A stretch of 13,319 nucleotides of DNA from a bacterium (lineage in GTDB: Bacteria > Elusimicrobiota > Elusimicrobia > UBA1565 > UBA9628). This document shows positions 6,918 to 13,319 of this stretch, one piece after another. The DNA lies in contig JAJYOT010000050.1 of NCBI GenBank assembly GCA_021796015.1, positions 1 through 13,319 of the forward strand, read 5' to 3'. The notes under the pieces were generated by a model, which ran no database searches, was not told where the DNA came from, and worked only from the letters and a program-made list of their open reading frames with translations. Made by a program: the position numbers and the translations under genes. The number at the start of each line of letters is the position of its first letter. The stretch's first letter is position 1.

Positions 6918-8114
6918 ATGAATGATACCAAGTTAATCAACTCCGCGTCAAGTGAGGACGACTCAAAGACCGTCGTTTTTTCCGGAATGCGCCCGACTGG
7001 CCGGCTTCATCTCGGCAATTATTTTGGCGCACTCAAAAACTGGGTGGACCTTCAAAACAAGTATTCCTGCTATTTTTGCGTGGTTGATTGGCATGGGCTT
7101 ACGACCGGATACGCCGACACCTCCAAACTTCAGGAAAACATCCGCGAGATGGTTCTCGATTGGCTCGCGGCGGGGCTCGACCCCTCAAAATGCGTCATAT
7201 TTAAGCAATCGGATGTTTCCGAACATGCGGAACTGGCTCTTCTCTTGGGAATGACGACCCCCTTATCCTGGCTGGAAAATAATCCCACTTGGAAAGAGCA
7301 GTTACAGGAATTGGCTAAAACAAAAGAAACCACATTGAAAGAAAAATTAAAAGAAGTTCAAGAGCGTGCTTTTCAAGGCCATTATGAAAGAAACCCTCTT
7401 CCACCATCTGGTGGTCCTGTAGTTTCCTGGCTTTCGCGCGGCGAAAAGATTGAACAAAGTCCCAACGAACATCTTCGCACCTTTGGTTTTCTCGGCTATC
7501 CCGTTCTCCAGGCCGCCGACATTCTTCTTTATAACGCGAGCGTGGTCCCAGTGGGTCAAGACCAACTGCCGCACATCGAACTGGCCCGAGAAATCGTCCG
7601 AAGATTCAACGGCTTTTTTCCAGGAACCTTCGTTGAACCGAAAGCGCTGACCACTCAATCGCCCAAGATACCAGGAACCGATGGGCGAAAAATGTCTAAA
7701 TCCTACGACAACACAATTCAGCTATTGGAAACCGAGGATGCCCTTAAGACAAAAATACAATCCCTCTACACCGACCCAACTAGAATCAAGGCAACCGACC
7801 CCGGTCATCCCGAGCCCTGCGCGGAAAACCCTCCGGGTTGCGCCGCATTTTCACTCCACAAAATTTACGCGCCCAAAGATTTCATCGAGCAACGCAAAAA
7901 GGATTGTATAGCCGGAAAAGTCGGCTGCGTCGCCTGCAAAAAAGATCTCTTGGTGGAAATGACGCGGCCCTTTGCCGAGTTCAGGGAAAGACGCAATCAA
8001 CTGTGCTCAAACCCAAAAACCGTTTCCGAAATTCTGGAATCTGGAAAGAAAAAAGCCAAAACTGCGGCGTCTTTAGCCATGGACCGTGTTCGCCGGGCGA
8101 TGAATCTCGTATAA
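6918..8114 (+). CDS. trpS: Tryptophan--tRNA ligase with central insertion and Fe-S-type cysteines
   Basis: TrpRS is a class I synthetase that activates tryptophan with ATP and charges tRNA-Trp. The HIGH-type motif is PTGRLHLGNY (residues 26-35), followed by WLENNPTWKEQ (118-128), GFLGYPVLQAADILLY (190-205), PVGQDQLPHIELAREI (211-226) and the KMSKS loop GRKMSKSYDN (256-265). At 398 residues it is longer than the usual 320-350. About 50 extra residues (roughly 134-184, Lys/Glu-rich then Pro/Gly-rich) lie between KEQLQELA and LRTFGFLGYP. Near the C-terminus C308-x21-C330-x6-C337-x2-C340 resembles the [4Fe-4S] motif of Thermotoga maritima TrpRS. The ATG at 6918 is the only ATG/GTG/TTG start available before the HIGH region and lacks a ribosome site. 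The gene is divergent from infC and seven bases ahead of scpA. Confidence 0.96.
   Translation: MNDTKLINSASSEDDSKTVVFSGMRPTGRLHLGNYFGALKNWVDLQNKYSCYFCVVDWHGLTTGYADTSKLQENIREMVLDWLAAGLDPSKCVIFKQSDVSEHAELALLLGMTTPLSWLENNPTWKEQLQELAKTKETTLKEKLKEVQERAFQGHYERNPLPPSGGPVVSWLSRGEKIEQSPNEHLRTFGFLGYPVLQAADILLYNASVVPVGQDQLPHIELAREIVRRFNGFFPGTFVEPKALTTQSPKIPGTDGRKMSKSYDNTIQLLETEDALKTKIQSLYTDPTRIKATDPGHPEPCAENPPGCAAFSLHKIYAPKDFIEQRKKDCIAGKVGCVACKKDLLVEMTRPFAEFRERRNQLCSNPKTVSEILESGKKKAKTAASLAMDRVRRAMNLV
6922..6951 (-). promoter_or_regulatory. Sigma-70-like promoter for the infC operon, inside trpS
   Basis: On the minus strand TTGACG (6951-6946) and TATCAT (6927-6922) are each five-of-six matches to the -35 and -10 consensus, with an 18-base spacer. 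Transcription would start near 6915, giving a leader of about 40 bases to the AUA start of infC. Both boxes lie within the first dozen codons of the divergent trpS gene, so the two transcription units overlap at their 5' ends. Confidence 0.5.
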
Positions 8115-8121
8115 TAGGCCA

Positions 8122-8931
8122 ATGCCTATTCCAACGCTCGACATTCACCTCGAGGTTTTTGAGGGTCCGCTGGACCTTCTTCTCTTTCTCATCAAGAAAG
8201 ACGATCTCGACATTCATAATATTCCCCTAGCCCATATCACGCGCGAATATCTCGAATATTTGCAACTCATGAAAGATCTCAACCTCGATCTCGCCGGCGA
8301 ATTTTTGGTGATGGCTTCAACCTTAATGCTTCTTAAAGCGAAATCCCTTCTCCCCAAAACCCCCGCCACAACGGAAGAAGAGTTAAACCTCCAATCCGAT
8401 TTGACGGAAAAACTTCTCGAATATCAAAAGTTCAAGGCCGCTTCCGAATATTTGGAACTCCGAGGAGAAGATTTTAAAAATGTTTTCTACCGGGGGACGC
8501 CTCATTTCGAGGATTCCGAAAAAACCCTTTCCGTGGGCGTTTTTGACCTTCTCTCGGCGCTTAAGGAAATTTACGAGAGAGGAGAAAAAGATTCCCGCGA
8601 ACTTATCGGAGAAGAATTCCCGATTGAAGAAAAAATTGAAAAAATTTCCAGAATGCTCGAAAGCCGCCCCGCCTTGGCCTGGGAAGATATTTTTAATGAC
8701 GAGAAAAAACGCCGAGGAATTCTCAGTTGCTTTTTAGCCCTCCTTGAGCTCGTTCGCCTTCAAAAGGTTTTTATTCGGCAAGATTCAAATTTTGGCAAGA
8801 TCCTGATCTTCAAAAAAGAGGTTCAAAATGGAAATGGAAACATCTCACCCCTCCCTTCAGACTCAAACAGAAACATTGGAAGCGAATCTCCCGTCCCAGT
8901 CAATGGAAACGGGTTCAATTCCGCAATCTGA
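8122..8931 (+). CDS. scpA: Segregation and condensation protein A (ScpA, kleisin)
   Basis: ScpA is the kleisin that bridges the SMC heads and, with ScpB, forms the bacterial condensin that compacts and segregates the chromosome. The N-terminal SMC-binding domain is clear: HLEVFEGPLDLLLFLIKKDDLDI (residues 9-31), then EFLVMASTLMLLKAKSLLP (60-78). The middle is Glu/Lys-rich, and the C-terminal winged helix is FLALLELVRLQKVFIRQ (204-220) ending at FGKILIFKK. A further tail of about 37 residues, rich in Asn, Gly, Ser and Pro, is not part of the usual fold. Its last 34 residues are encoded on DNA that also encodes the start of scpB in another frame. The ATG lies seven bases after trpS with no strong ribosome site. 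Confidence 0.97.
   Translation: MPIPTLDIHLEVFEGPLDLLLFLIKKDDLDIHNIPLAHITREYLEYLQLMKDLNLDLAGEFLVMASTLMLLKAKSLLPKTPATTEEELNLQSDLTEKLLEYQKFKAASEYLELRGEDFKNVFYRGTPHFEDSEKTLSVGVFDLLSALKEIYERGEKDSRELIGEEFPIEEKIEKISRMLESRPALAWEDIFNDEKKRRGILSCFLALLELVRLQKVFIRQDSNFGKILIFKKEVQNGNGNISPLPSDSNRNIGSESPVPVNGNGFNSAI
8818..8821 (+). promoter_or_regulatory. Ribosome binding site fixing the scpB start inside scpA
   Basis: GAGG (within AAAGAGGTT) lies six bases before the ATG at 8828. It supports the long scpB reading frame that overlaps scpA. The next ATG codons nearer the conserved domain, such as the one at 8972, have no ribosome site. Confidence 0.55.
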
Positions 8932-9598
8932 AGAGGAAAAAACTTCCTCGGCTAAAATTTCTCTCCCTTTAATGGGAATGATTGAAACCCTTCTTTTTAT
9001 CACCGATCGCCCTCTCCCGCTTAAACGCATTGGAGAAATTACCAAGGAAAAAAATATCTCCAAGCTCGAATCCGCGATTAAAGATTTGGAAGAAAACCTT
9101 CAAAGTAGAAATTCCGCCCTCCGGATATTTGAAATTGCGGGCGGTTTTCAAATGGCGACAAGAACAGAGTATGCCGCCATTATCCGCAAATTATTCGCCG
9201 ACAAGATGACTCTCAAACTTTCCAAGGCGGCGCATGAAACTCTTTCCATCATCGCCTATCGTCAACCTCTCACCCGAGCCGAAATCGAAACCATTCGCGG
9301 AGTGGACGTAATCGCGGCACTAGAAACCCTTCTTGAAAAAAAACTTATCCGCGTCGCGGGCCGGAAAGAAACTATCGGACGGCCCTTAATGTATGAGACA
9401 ACCGCGGAATTTTTAAAACATTTCGGCCTCAAGAGTTTGGAAGAACTTCCTCCCATTGAACAGTTTGAAGCTTCTGGAACTCAAGCCGCTCAACCGCCTC
9501 TCCGAGAAGAACCCTTGCCGCCGCAGCCTCCCCTCATCGCGGAAGAAACTCCGCAAGTTGAAGAAACTTTCCCGGAACCACCCACCACGGCAGAATAA
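8828..9598 (+). CDS. scpB: Segregation and condensation protein B (ScpB)
   Basis: ScpB dimers bind ScpA and the SMC complex through paired winged-helix domains. The conserved core begins at MIETLLFITDRPLPLKRIGE (residues 51-70). It includes GGFQMATRTEYAAIIRKL (105-122), the signature AYRQPLTRAEIETIRGVD (143-160) and GRPLMYETTAEFLKHFGL (184-201). Two low-complexity tails flank it: an N-terminal Ser/Thr/Glu-rich stretch of about 48 residues and a Pro/Glu-rich C-terminal stretch from about residue 207. The N-terminal tail is the part overlapping scpA by 104 bases, shifted one base in frame. The start at 8828 is chosen for its well-placed GAGG. A later start at 8972 would give a more typical length but has no ribosome site. 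scpB ends two bases before glgA. Confidence 0.96.
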   Translation: MEMETSHPSLQTQTETLEANLPSQSMETGSIPQSEEEKTSSAKISLPLMGMIETLLFITDRPLPLKRIGEITKEKNISKLESAIKDLEENLQSRNSALRIFEIAGGFQMATRTEYAAIIRKLFADKMTLKLSKAAHETLSIIAYRQPLTRAEIETIRGVDVIAALETLLEKKLIRVAGRKETIGRPLMYETTAEFLKHFGLKSLEELPPIEQFEASGTQAAQPPLREEPLPPQPPLIAEETPQVEETFPEPPTTAE

Positions 9599-9600
9599 TC

Positions 9601-11055
9601 ATGAAGGTCTTAATCGCGGCTTCGGAAGCGGTCCCTTTTTCCAAAACCGGCGGCCTGGCCGATGTCGCTGGGGCCTTGAGCCAAGCTATCTCTAATCTTG
9701 GAAATGAAGTCATTCTCATTTCCCCCAAATATCGCGTGGTTTCTCCACAATGGACGAAAAATGCGCAAAAAGTTTCTCTTTCCGTTTCTCTGGGGATGTC
9801 GGTATTCAATAGCCAAGCATGGATTTTTCAGCGCCAGAAGGTCAAAGTAGTCCTCATTGATTATCCCGAGTTTTACGATCGCCCGGGCCTTTACGGAGAA
9901 GCCGGCCGAGACTATCCCGACAACGATATTCGTTTCGCTTTTTTTGCCAAGGCCGTTTTAGAAACGGCCAAAGCGATCAATTTTAAACCTGATATTATTC
10001 ACGCCCATGACTGGCAAACCGGTCTTATCGCCGCTTTTCTCAAAAGCCCTCGCTCGGATGATTTTTTTACCGACTCGAAAACTATTTTTACCATTCACAA
10101 TCTCGCCTATCAAGGAAATTTTCCGCCGGAAAGCGTTCAAAAATGTGGAATCGATCCCCTCCTTTTTAATTCCGAGGGACTCGAATTCTACCGCCAAATG
10201 AGTTTCATAAAATCAGGACTCATCTTTTCCGACCTTCTCAACACCGTCAGCCCCAGCTATGCGCGGGAAATCCAGGCTTCTTCTGAAAGAGGATTTGGGT
10301 TTGAAGGCCTCCTAAAACATCGGAGTTCCGATCTCCACGGGATTCTTAACGGCTTGGACACGGAAATCTGGGATCCCGGCAAAGATTTGCTTCTTAAGAA
10401 AAATTATTCCGCAGGAAATCACCTTGAAGGAAAAAATTCAGCCAAACAAGACATTTTCCTCAAAGGGAAGCTCAACATTCCAATTCAAACTCCGCTCATC
10501 GGAATTGTCTCGCGGCTAGACCGCCAGAAAGGGCTTGATCTCGCCCTGGAAGCCATCAAAACCTCTATTGGAAGCATCTCTCTCGCTGTCATTGGGACCG
10601 GAGACCCCTCACTCGAAAAAGCTTTTTCGGATTTCGCCAAAGAATTTCCCGAACGCGTTTATTTTCACCCTCAATTTGACGAAGCCTTCGCCCATCAGGT
10701 CTATGCCGGCTCCGATCTATTTCTGATGCCTTCTCGCTTTGAGCCTTGCGGGTTAGGCCAAATGATCGCCATGCGCTACGGCTCAATACCCATCGCCAGC
10801 CGAACCGGAGGTTTAGCCGACACGGTGTTTGAAAATCCCAAAGACCGACAAAACGGTTTTCTTTGCGAACCTGGAAACGTCGAAGATTTAAAACGGGCGC
10901 TCAGCCGCGCGCTCAAGGCTTATACCACGCCTTCCTGGAAAGAAATCGTTCGCTGTGGAATGCAGGGAGACTTCTCGTGGGAAAAATCCGCCAAGATCTA
11001 TATTAAGCTTTACCAATCCGCTCAAAAGATCAGGACCAACATTCAGACTTTCTAA
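9601..11055 (+). CDS. glgA: Glycogen synthase (ADP/NDP-glucose starch synthase type, GT5)
   Basis: GlgA extends alpha-1,4-glucan from a nucleotide sugar, usually ADP-glucose. This is a family GT5 glycosyltransferase with two Rossmann-like halves. The N-terminal acceptor/donor site KTGGLADVAGALS (15-27), HAHDWQTGL (134-142), TIHNLAYQG (164-172) and NGLDTEIWDP (250-259) are present. In the C-terminal half are SRLDRQKGLDL (304-314), the catalytic-region PSRFEPCGLGQMIAM (377-391) and ASRTGGLADTV (399-409). The length of 484 residues is typical. The gene follows scpB by two bases without a ribosome site of its own, so it may rely on translational coupling. No other glycogen gene is in view, so its placement behind scpAB is unusual. 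Its stop faces the anti-sigma gene's stop seven bases away. Confidence 0.97.
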   Translation: MKVLIAASEAVPFSKTGGLADVAGALSQAISNLGNEVILISPKYRVVSPQWTKNAQKVSLSVSLGMSVFNSQAWIFQRQKVKVVLIDYPEFYDRPGLYGEAGRDYPDNDIRFAFFAKAVLETAKAINFKPDIIHAHDWQTGLIAAFLKSPRSDDFFTDSKTIFTIHNLAYQGNFPPESVQKCGIDPLLFNSEGLEFYRQMSFIKSGLIFSDLLNTVSPSYAREIQASSERGFGFEGLLKHRSSDLHGILNGLDTEIWDPGKDLLLKKNYSAGNHLEGKNSAKQDIFLKGKLNIPIQTPLIGIVSRLDRQKGLDLALEAIKTSIGSISLAVIGTGDPSLEKAFSDFAKEFPERVYFHPQFDEAFAHQVYAGSDLFLMPSRFEPCGLGQMIAMRYGSIPIASRTGGLADTVFENPKDRQNGFLCEPGNVEDLKRALSRALKAYTTPSWKEIVRCGMQGDFSWEKSAKIYIKLYQSAQKIRTNIQTF

Positions 11056-11062
11056 ATCAATT

Positions 11063-11302
11063 TCAGCGGGAAACAGATTTTAGTTTTTCTCTCAAATGGT
11101 TTTTAGCTCTAGGCGGAGTCGAGACATTCACCTTAAGAGAACCTAAAATTCCCACGGTTTTTCTGATGGTCTTAAAAAGAACGACGCAAGGTTTACATTC
11201 TTTCAGGTGAGATGTAATTTTAGAGAGAGTCTTAAAATCCAAGCTTCCATCAATATAATCAGACATCTTCCGGGAAAGATTCTTACAGTGGGGGTCTTTC
11301 AT
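11063..11302 (-). CDS. Probable soluble zinc anti-sigma factor (ZAS/zf-HC2)
   Basis: This 79-residue protein has the zinc-binding anti-sigma layout. C6 near the start is followed by MSDYIDGSLDFKTLSKI (about 13-29) and then the H32-x3-C36-x2-C39 motif (HLKECKPC). These four residues could hold one zinc ion. A basic helix follows and the protein ends without any membrane segment, so it is cytoplasmic rather than a membrane-anchored type. The ATG overlaps the sigma factor's TGA by four bases (ATGA), so the pair is coupled and the sigma factor directly upstream is the obvious target. Anti-sigma proteins of this class often respond to oxidation of the zinc cysteines, but the signal here is not shown by the sequence. 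Confidence 0.8.
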   Translation of the reverse strand: MKDPHCKNLSRKMSDYIDGSLDFKTLSKITSHLKECKPCVVLFKTIRKTVGILGSLKVNVSTPPRAKNHLREKLKSVSR

Positions 11303-11880
11303 CTGACTTTCTCTTTAAACTCAATCTCAAAACGCTCCCGCAGAAACATTCGTCCACGATGAAGACGGGATTTAACCGCAGGGACGCTCAGCTTTAAAAT
11401 TTTTGCGGTTTCTTCGGCTGAGAGGCCTTCGATATCCCGCAGAGTCAGAACAAGACGATAGTCCGCCGGAAGATCCGACAAGGCCTTGGCCACCGCCTGT
11501 TGCAATTCTTTCTTTCGCGAAATTTCCTCGGGGTTTGGAAACCAGTCTTTAAACTCCCAGGACCCGCCTTCTTCATCCGGACGCCTGCGTTCCAAAAAAG
11601 AAACCACGGGTTCTCGTTTTTTCTTACGGAAGCGAACCCAGCAGAGATTTGCCGCGATGCGGTAAAGCCAGGTCCCTAAATTCGAGCGGTTCTTAAATCC
11701 TTTAATATTTTTGAACGCCGAGAGAAAAGTTTCCTGATAGACGTCTTCCGCATCCGAAGGCATGCCGACACAAACATGATGGGCCAGACTAAAAATTTTA
11801 TTTTCGTAATTACGAATGAGTTGGGAAAAAGCCTCCACGTCCCCAGCTTTACTTTTCTCGATAAGCTCCGCTTCTTTCAT
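11299..11880 (-). CDS. ECF (RpoE-type) RNA polymerase sigma factor
   Basis: The 193-residue protein has the two-domain layout of ECF sigma factors. Sigma-2 spans about residues 9-90, with SDAEDVYQETFLSAFKNIKG (42-61) for core RNA polymerase binding and LGTWLYRIAANLCWVRFRKKKR (68-89) for -10 recognition. A charged linker (about 90-125) joins it to sigma-4 (about 126-182), with LSDLPADYRLVLTLRDIEGLS and the helix-turn-helix SAEETAKILKLSVPAVKSRLHRGR. The start ATG lies 14 bases after the acyl-CoA dehydrogenase stop, and no good ribosome site is visible. The anti-sigma gene follows with a four-base overlap. Its target promoters cannot be read from this window. Confidence 0.95.
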   Translation of the reverse strand: MKEAELIEKSKAGDVEAFSQLIRNYENKIFSLAHHVCVGMPSDAEDVYQETFLSAFKNIKGFKNRSNLGTWLYRIAANLCWVRFRKKKREPVVSFLERRRPDEEGGSWEFKDWFPNPEEISRKKELQQAVAKALSDLPADYRLVLTLRDIEGLSAEETAKILKLSVPAVKSRLHRGRMFLRERFEIEFKEKVR

Positions 11881-11894
11881 GAGGAAGAGAAATC

Positions 11895-13082
11895 CTAGGC
11901 TTTCACCGAAGAAGGGCCTGGGAAATTCTTCAACAAATGGCGAGAAATGACTAACTGTTGAATTTGAGAAGAACCTTCCCCAATTTGATAGAGCTTGGAG
12001 TCTCTAAAAAATCGCTGGACAGGACATTCAAGGGAAGACGCCTCGGGACCAATGAGATCTAAAATTTCGCTGGTCGCCCGAACCGCCAAATCTCCGCTAA
12101 TGAGCTTTGCCATCGAAGCTTCTTGAGAGTAAGGGCGTTTTTGATCCATCAAAAACGCGGCCCTATAGGTTAAAAGCCGGGCGGCATCCACCTCAGAAGC
12201 GATTTGAGCGAGAACTCTCTGGGCGTAGGTCAACCCTGGGTTTTCAGGCAAAATCCCGTAATCCGCTTGCCGTTCCCTAACCCAGCGAATTCCCTCTTCC
12301 AAAGCCGCGCGGGCAATACCGACCGAAATTGCCGAAATGGCGACGCGACCGCCGTCCAAGACAACCATCGCGTCCCGGAAAGCGCGGCCCGCTTTACCGA
12401 TGAGCGCATCCTTGGGGAGTTTCAAATTGTGAAGATGTAGTTGCGCCGTGTCAGAAGACCTCAACCCCATTTTTTTCTCAATTTTTCCGATATTAAGCCC
12501 GGGCGTTCCTTTCTCCACGACAAAAGCGCTTAAACCTTCCCGCCCATTTTCGGTAAATTCAGCGGAGGTCTTGGCAAAAATGACATAAATTCCGGCCACC
12601 GAACCTTGAGTGGTAAAGGTTTTAGAACCGTTGAGAATCCAATGGGTTCCGTCAAATTCAGCCCGGGTTTGAATGGAGGCGGCGTCCGAGCCCGCGCCCG
12701 GCTCAGTCAACGCCCAGGCCCCTAGGTCTTGCCCCGAGGCCAAGCGTGGAATATAACGCTGACGCTGTTCTTCGCTTCCGTGAAGGTAAATTTGGCTCGA
12801 ACAAAGTCCATTGTGAGACTCAATCGTCAAAGCAATCGAAGCGTCCACCCGGCCCAATTCCTCTAAAATCACGCAAAGACCTAATTCATCTTCTCCAAGC
12901 CCGCCATACTTCTTAGAGAACGGAATCCCCAAAAGACCCATTTCCTTAAGGAAAGGAACTGCTTCCCAGGAAAATTCTTCTTTTTGGTCTCGTTCTTTGG
13001 CTTTAGGGGCGAGCTTTTGATCGCAAAAATCTCGCATCCGCTCTTGAAGCCCCAGATGGCGGGGGGTTAAATTAAAATCCAT
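11895..13082 (-). CDS. Acyl-CoA dehydrogenase
   Basis: This is an FAD enzyme that introduces the alpha-beta double bond in acyl-CoA, passing electrons to ETF. The 395-residue length is standard. The N-terminal helical domain runs from about 1 to 120. The family signature ALTEPGAGSDAAS (124-136) and NGSKTFTTQGSVA (151-163) form the beta domain that contacts FAD and substrate. The C-terminal helical domain follows with LDGGRVAISAISVGIARAAL (242-261). The catalytic base is probably Glu369 in IGEGSSQIQ, at the place of the medium-chain enzyme's YEGTSQIQ glutamate. The sequence is most like the short/branched-chain group, but substrate chain length cannot be told. It begins nine bases after the EamA gene, is followed 14 bases later by the sigma factor, and has no strong ribosome site. 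Confidence 0.95.
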   Translation of the reverse strand: MDFNLTPRHLGLQERMRDFCDQKLAPKAKERDQKEEFSWEAVPFLKEMGLLGIPFSKKYGGLGEDELGLCVILEELGRVDASIALTIESHNGLCSSQIYLHGSEEQRQRYIPRLASGQDLGAWALTEPGAGSDAASIQTRAEFDGTHWILNGSKTFTTQGSVAGIYVIFAKTSAEFTENGREGLSAFVVEKGTPGLNIGKIEKKMGLRSSDTAQLHLHNLKLPKDALIGKAGRAFRDAMVVLDGGRVAISAISVGIARAALEEGIRWVRERQADYGILPENPGLTYAQRVLAQIASEVDAARLLTYRAAFLMDQKRPYSQEASMAKLISGDLAVRATSEILDLIGPEASSLECPVQRFFRDSKLYQIGEGSSQIQQLVISRHLLKNFPGPSSVKA

Positions 13083-13091
13083 ATTTTAATT

Positions 13092-13319
13092 CTACAAGTT
13101 TTTAATCGGCGATTTTTCCAAAGCCGCGAAATAGACTCCGGCTAAAATAAAGGCGCCGCCCAAGGAACTCCCCCAGTTGAGGCCTTCTCCCAAAAGAAAA
13201 ACCCCTAAAAGAGCCCCTAAGAGGGGTTGAACAAAAATAAAATTAGCCAGGATGGAAGCCGAAACCCGTTCCATCGCGAGATTCCAGGTGAGAACTCCCA
13301 AGAAAGAAACTCCCAACGT
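13092..13319 (-). CDS. EamA-type (DMT superfamily) transporter, C-terminal part
   Basis: The frame is open to the right edge, so the N-terminal part and start codon lie outside the window. The visible 76 residues contain at least two hydrophobic membrane helices: SASILANFIFVQPLLGALLGVFLL and GGAFILAGVYFAALE. Between them is the EamA signature of a conserved GE (FLLGEGL) and a small-residue turn (NWGSSLGGAF). A short positively charged tail ends the protein. EamA proteins are ten-helix inner-membrane carriers for metabolites, amino acids or drugs; no substrate can be named. It is in the same orientation as the acyl-CoA dehydrogenase nine bases downstream and may share its transcript. Confidence 0.88.
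   Translation of the reverse strand, partial: TLGVSFLGVLTWNLAMERVSASILANFIFVQPLLGALLGVFLLGEGLNWGSSLGGAFILAGVYFAALEKSPIKNL

Noticed and set aside
7401..7414. CCACCA/TGGTGG inverted repeat in trpS as a tRNA end or terminator
   Set aside because: There is no cloverleaf around it and no U-run; it sits inside a continuous coding frame. It is kept only as a note on the insertion.
11056..11062. Bidirectional terminator between glgA and the anti-sigma gene
   Set aside because: The gap is seven bases and no inverted repeat with flanking U-runs is visible around it.
1..13319. Defence system, CRISPR array, prophage or transposon
   Set aside because: No spaced repeats, transposase or integrase motifs, terminal inverted repeats or toxin-antitoxin-like pairs are seen; all genes are core or metabolic functions.

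Overview
The window reads as ordinary bacterial chromosome: 17 protein genes packed with almost no spare sequence, in three blocks of alternating strand. Base composition is balanced, with A/T-rich runs. The standard code fits every gene. The mix suggests a free-living bacterium with a Gram-negative-like envelope from a deep, poorly cultivated lineage: secreted protein with a YQGRL-type repeat domain, ZapA/ZapB-like division proteins, glycogen synthase, an ECF sigma factor with a zinc anti-sigma partner, and an acyl-CoA dehydrogenase. The YQGRL/YLYDAPTGG domain is reminiscent of Elusimicrobiota- and Omnitrophota-like genomes, but that placement is only a guess.

Block 1 (positions 1-6875, minus strand) is a translation operon running into cell-division and replication-repair genes: infC, rpmI, rplT, pheS, pheT, a small coiled-coil gene (ZapB-like), zapA, rarA, and then the 5' part of a secreted-protein gene cut by the left edge. 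The genes overlap or sit within a few bases of one another. infC appears to start at an AUA codon. The 85-base infC-rpmI gap folds into an elaborate, partly mutually exclusive hairpin pair directly before the rpmI ribosome binding site, which is a good candidate for L20-mediated autoregulation. A sigma-70-like promoter for this block lies inside the start of the divergent trpS gene.

Block 2 (6918-11055, plus strand) is trpS, scpA, scpB, glgA: tryptophanyl-tRNA synthetase, the two partners of the SMC condensin, and glycogen synthase. scpA and scpB overlap by 104 bases in different frames, so both flexible tails are overprinted. TrpRS carries an unusual insertion of about 50 residues and a cysteine pattern like that of [4Fe-4S]-binding TrpRS enzymes.

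Block 3 (11063-13319, minus strand) holds the C-terminal end of an EamA-type transporter (cut by the right edge), an acyl-CoA dehydrogenase, an ECF sigma factor and its probable soluble zinc anti-sigma factor. It converges with glgA with only 7 bases between the stop codons.

No rRNA, tRNA, CRISPR array, insertion sequence, phage gene or defence system is visible, and no gap between genes exceeds about 90 bases. I do not see a new multi-gene system. The most interesting signals are regulatory and gene-structural: the rpmI leader structure, the AUA start of infC, the scpA/scpB overprint and the TrpRS insertion.
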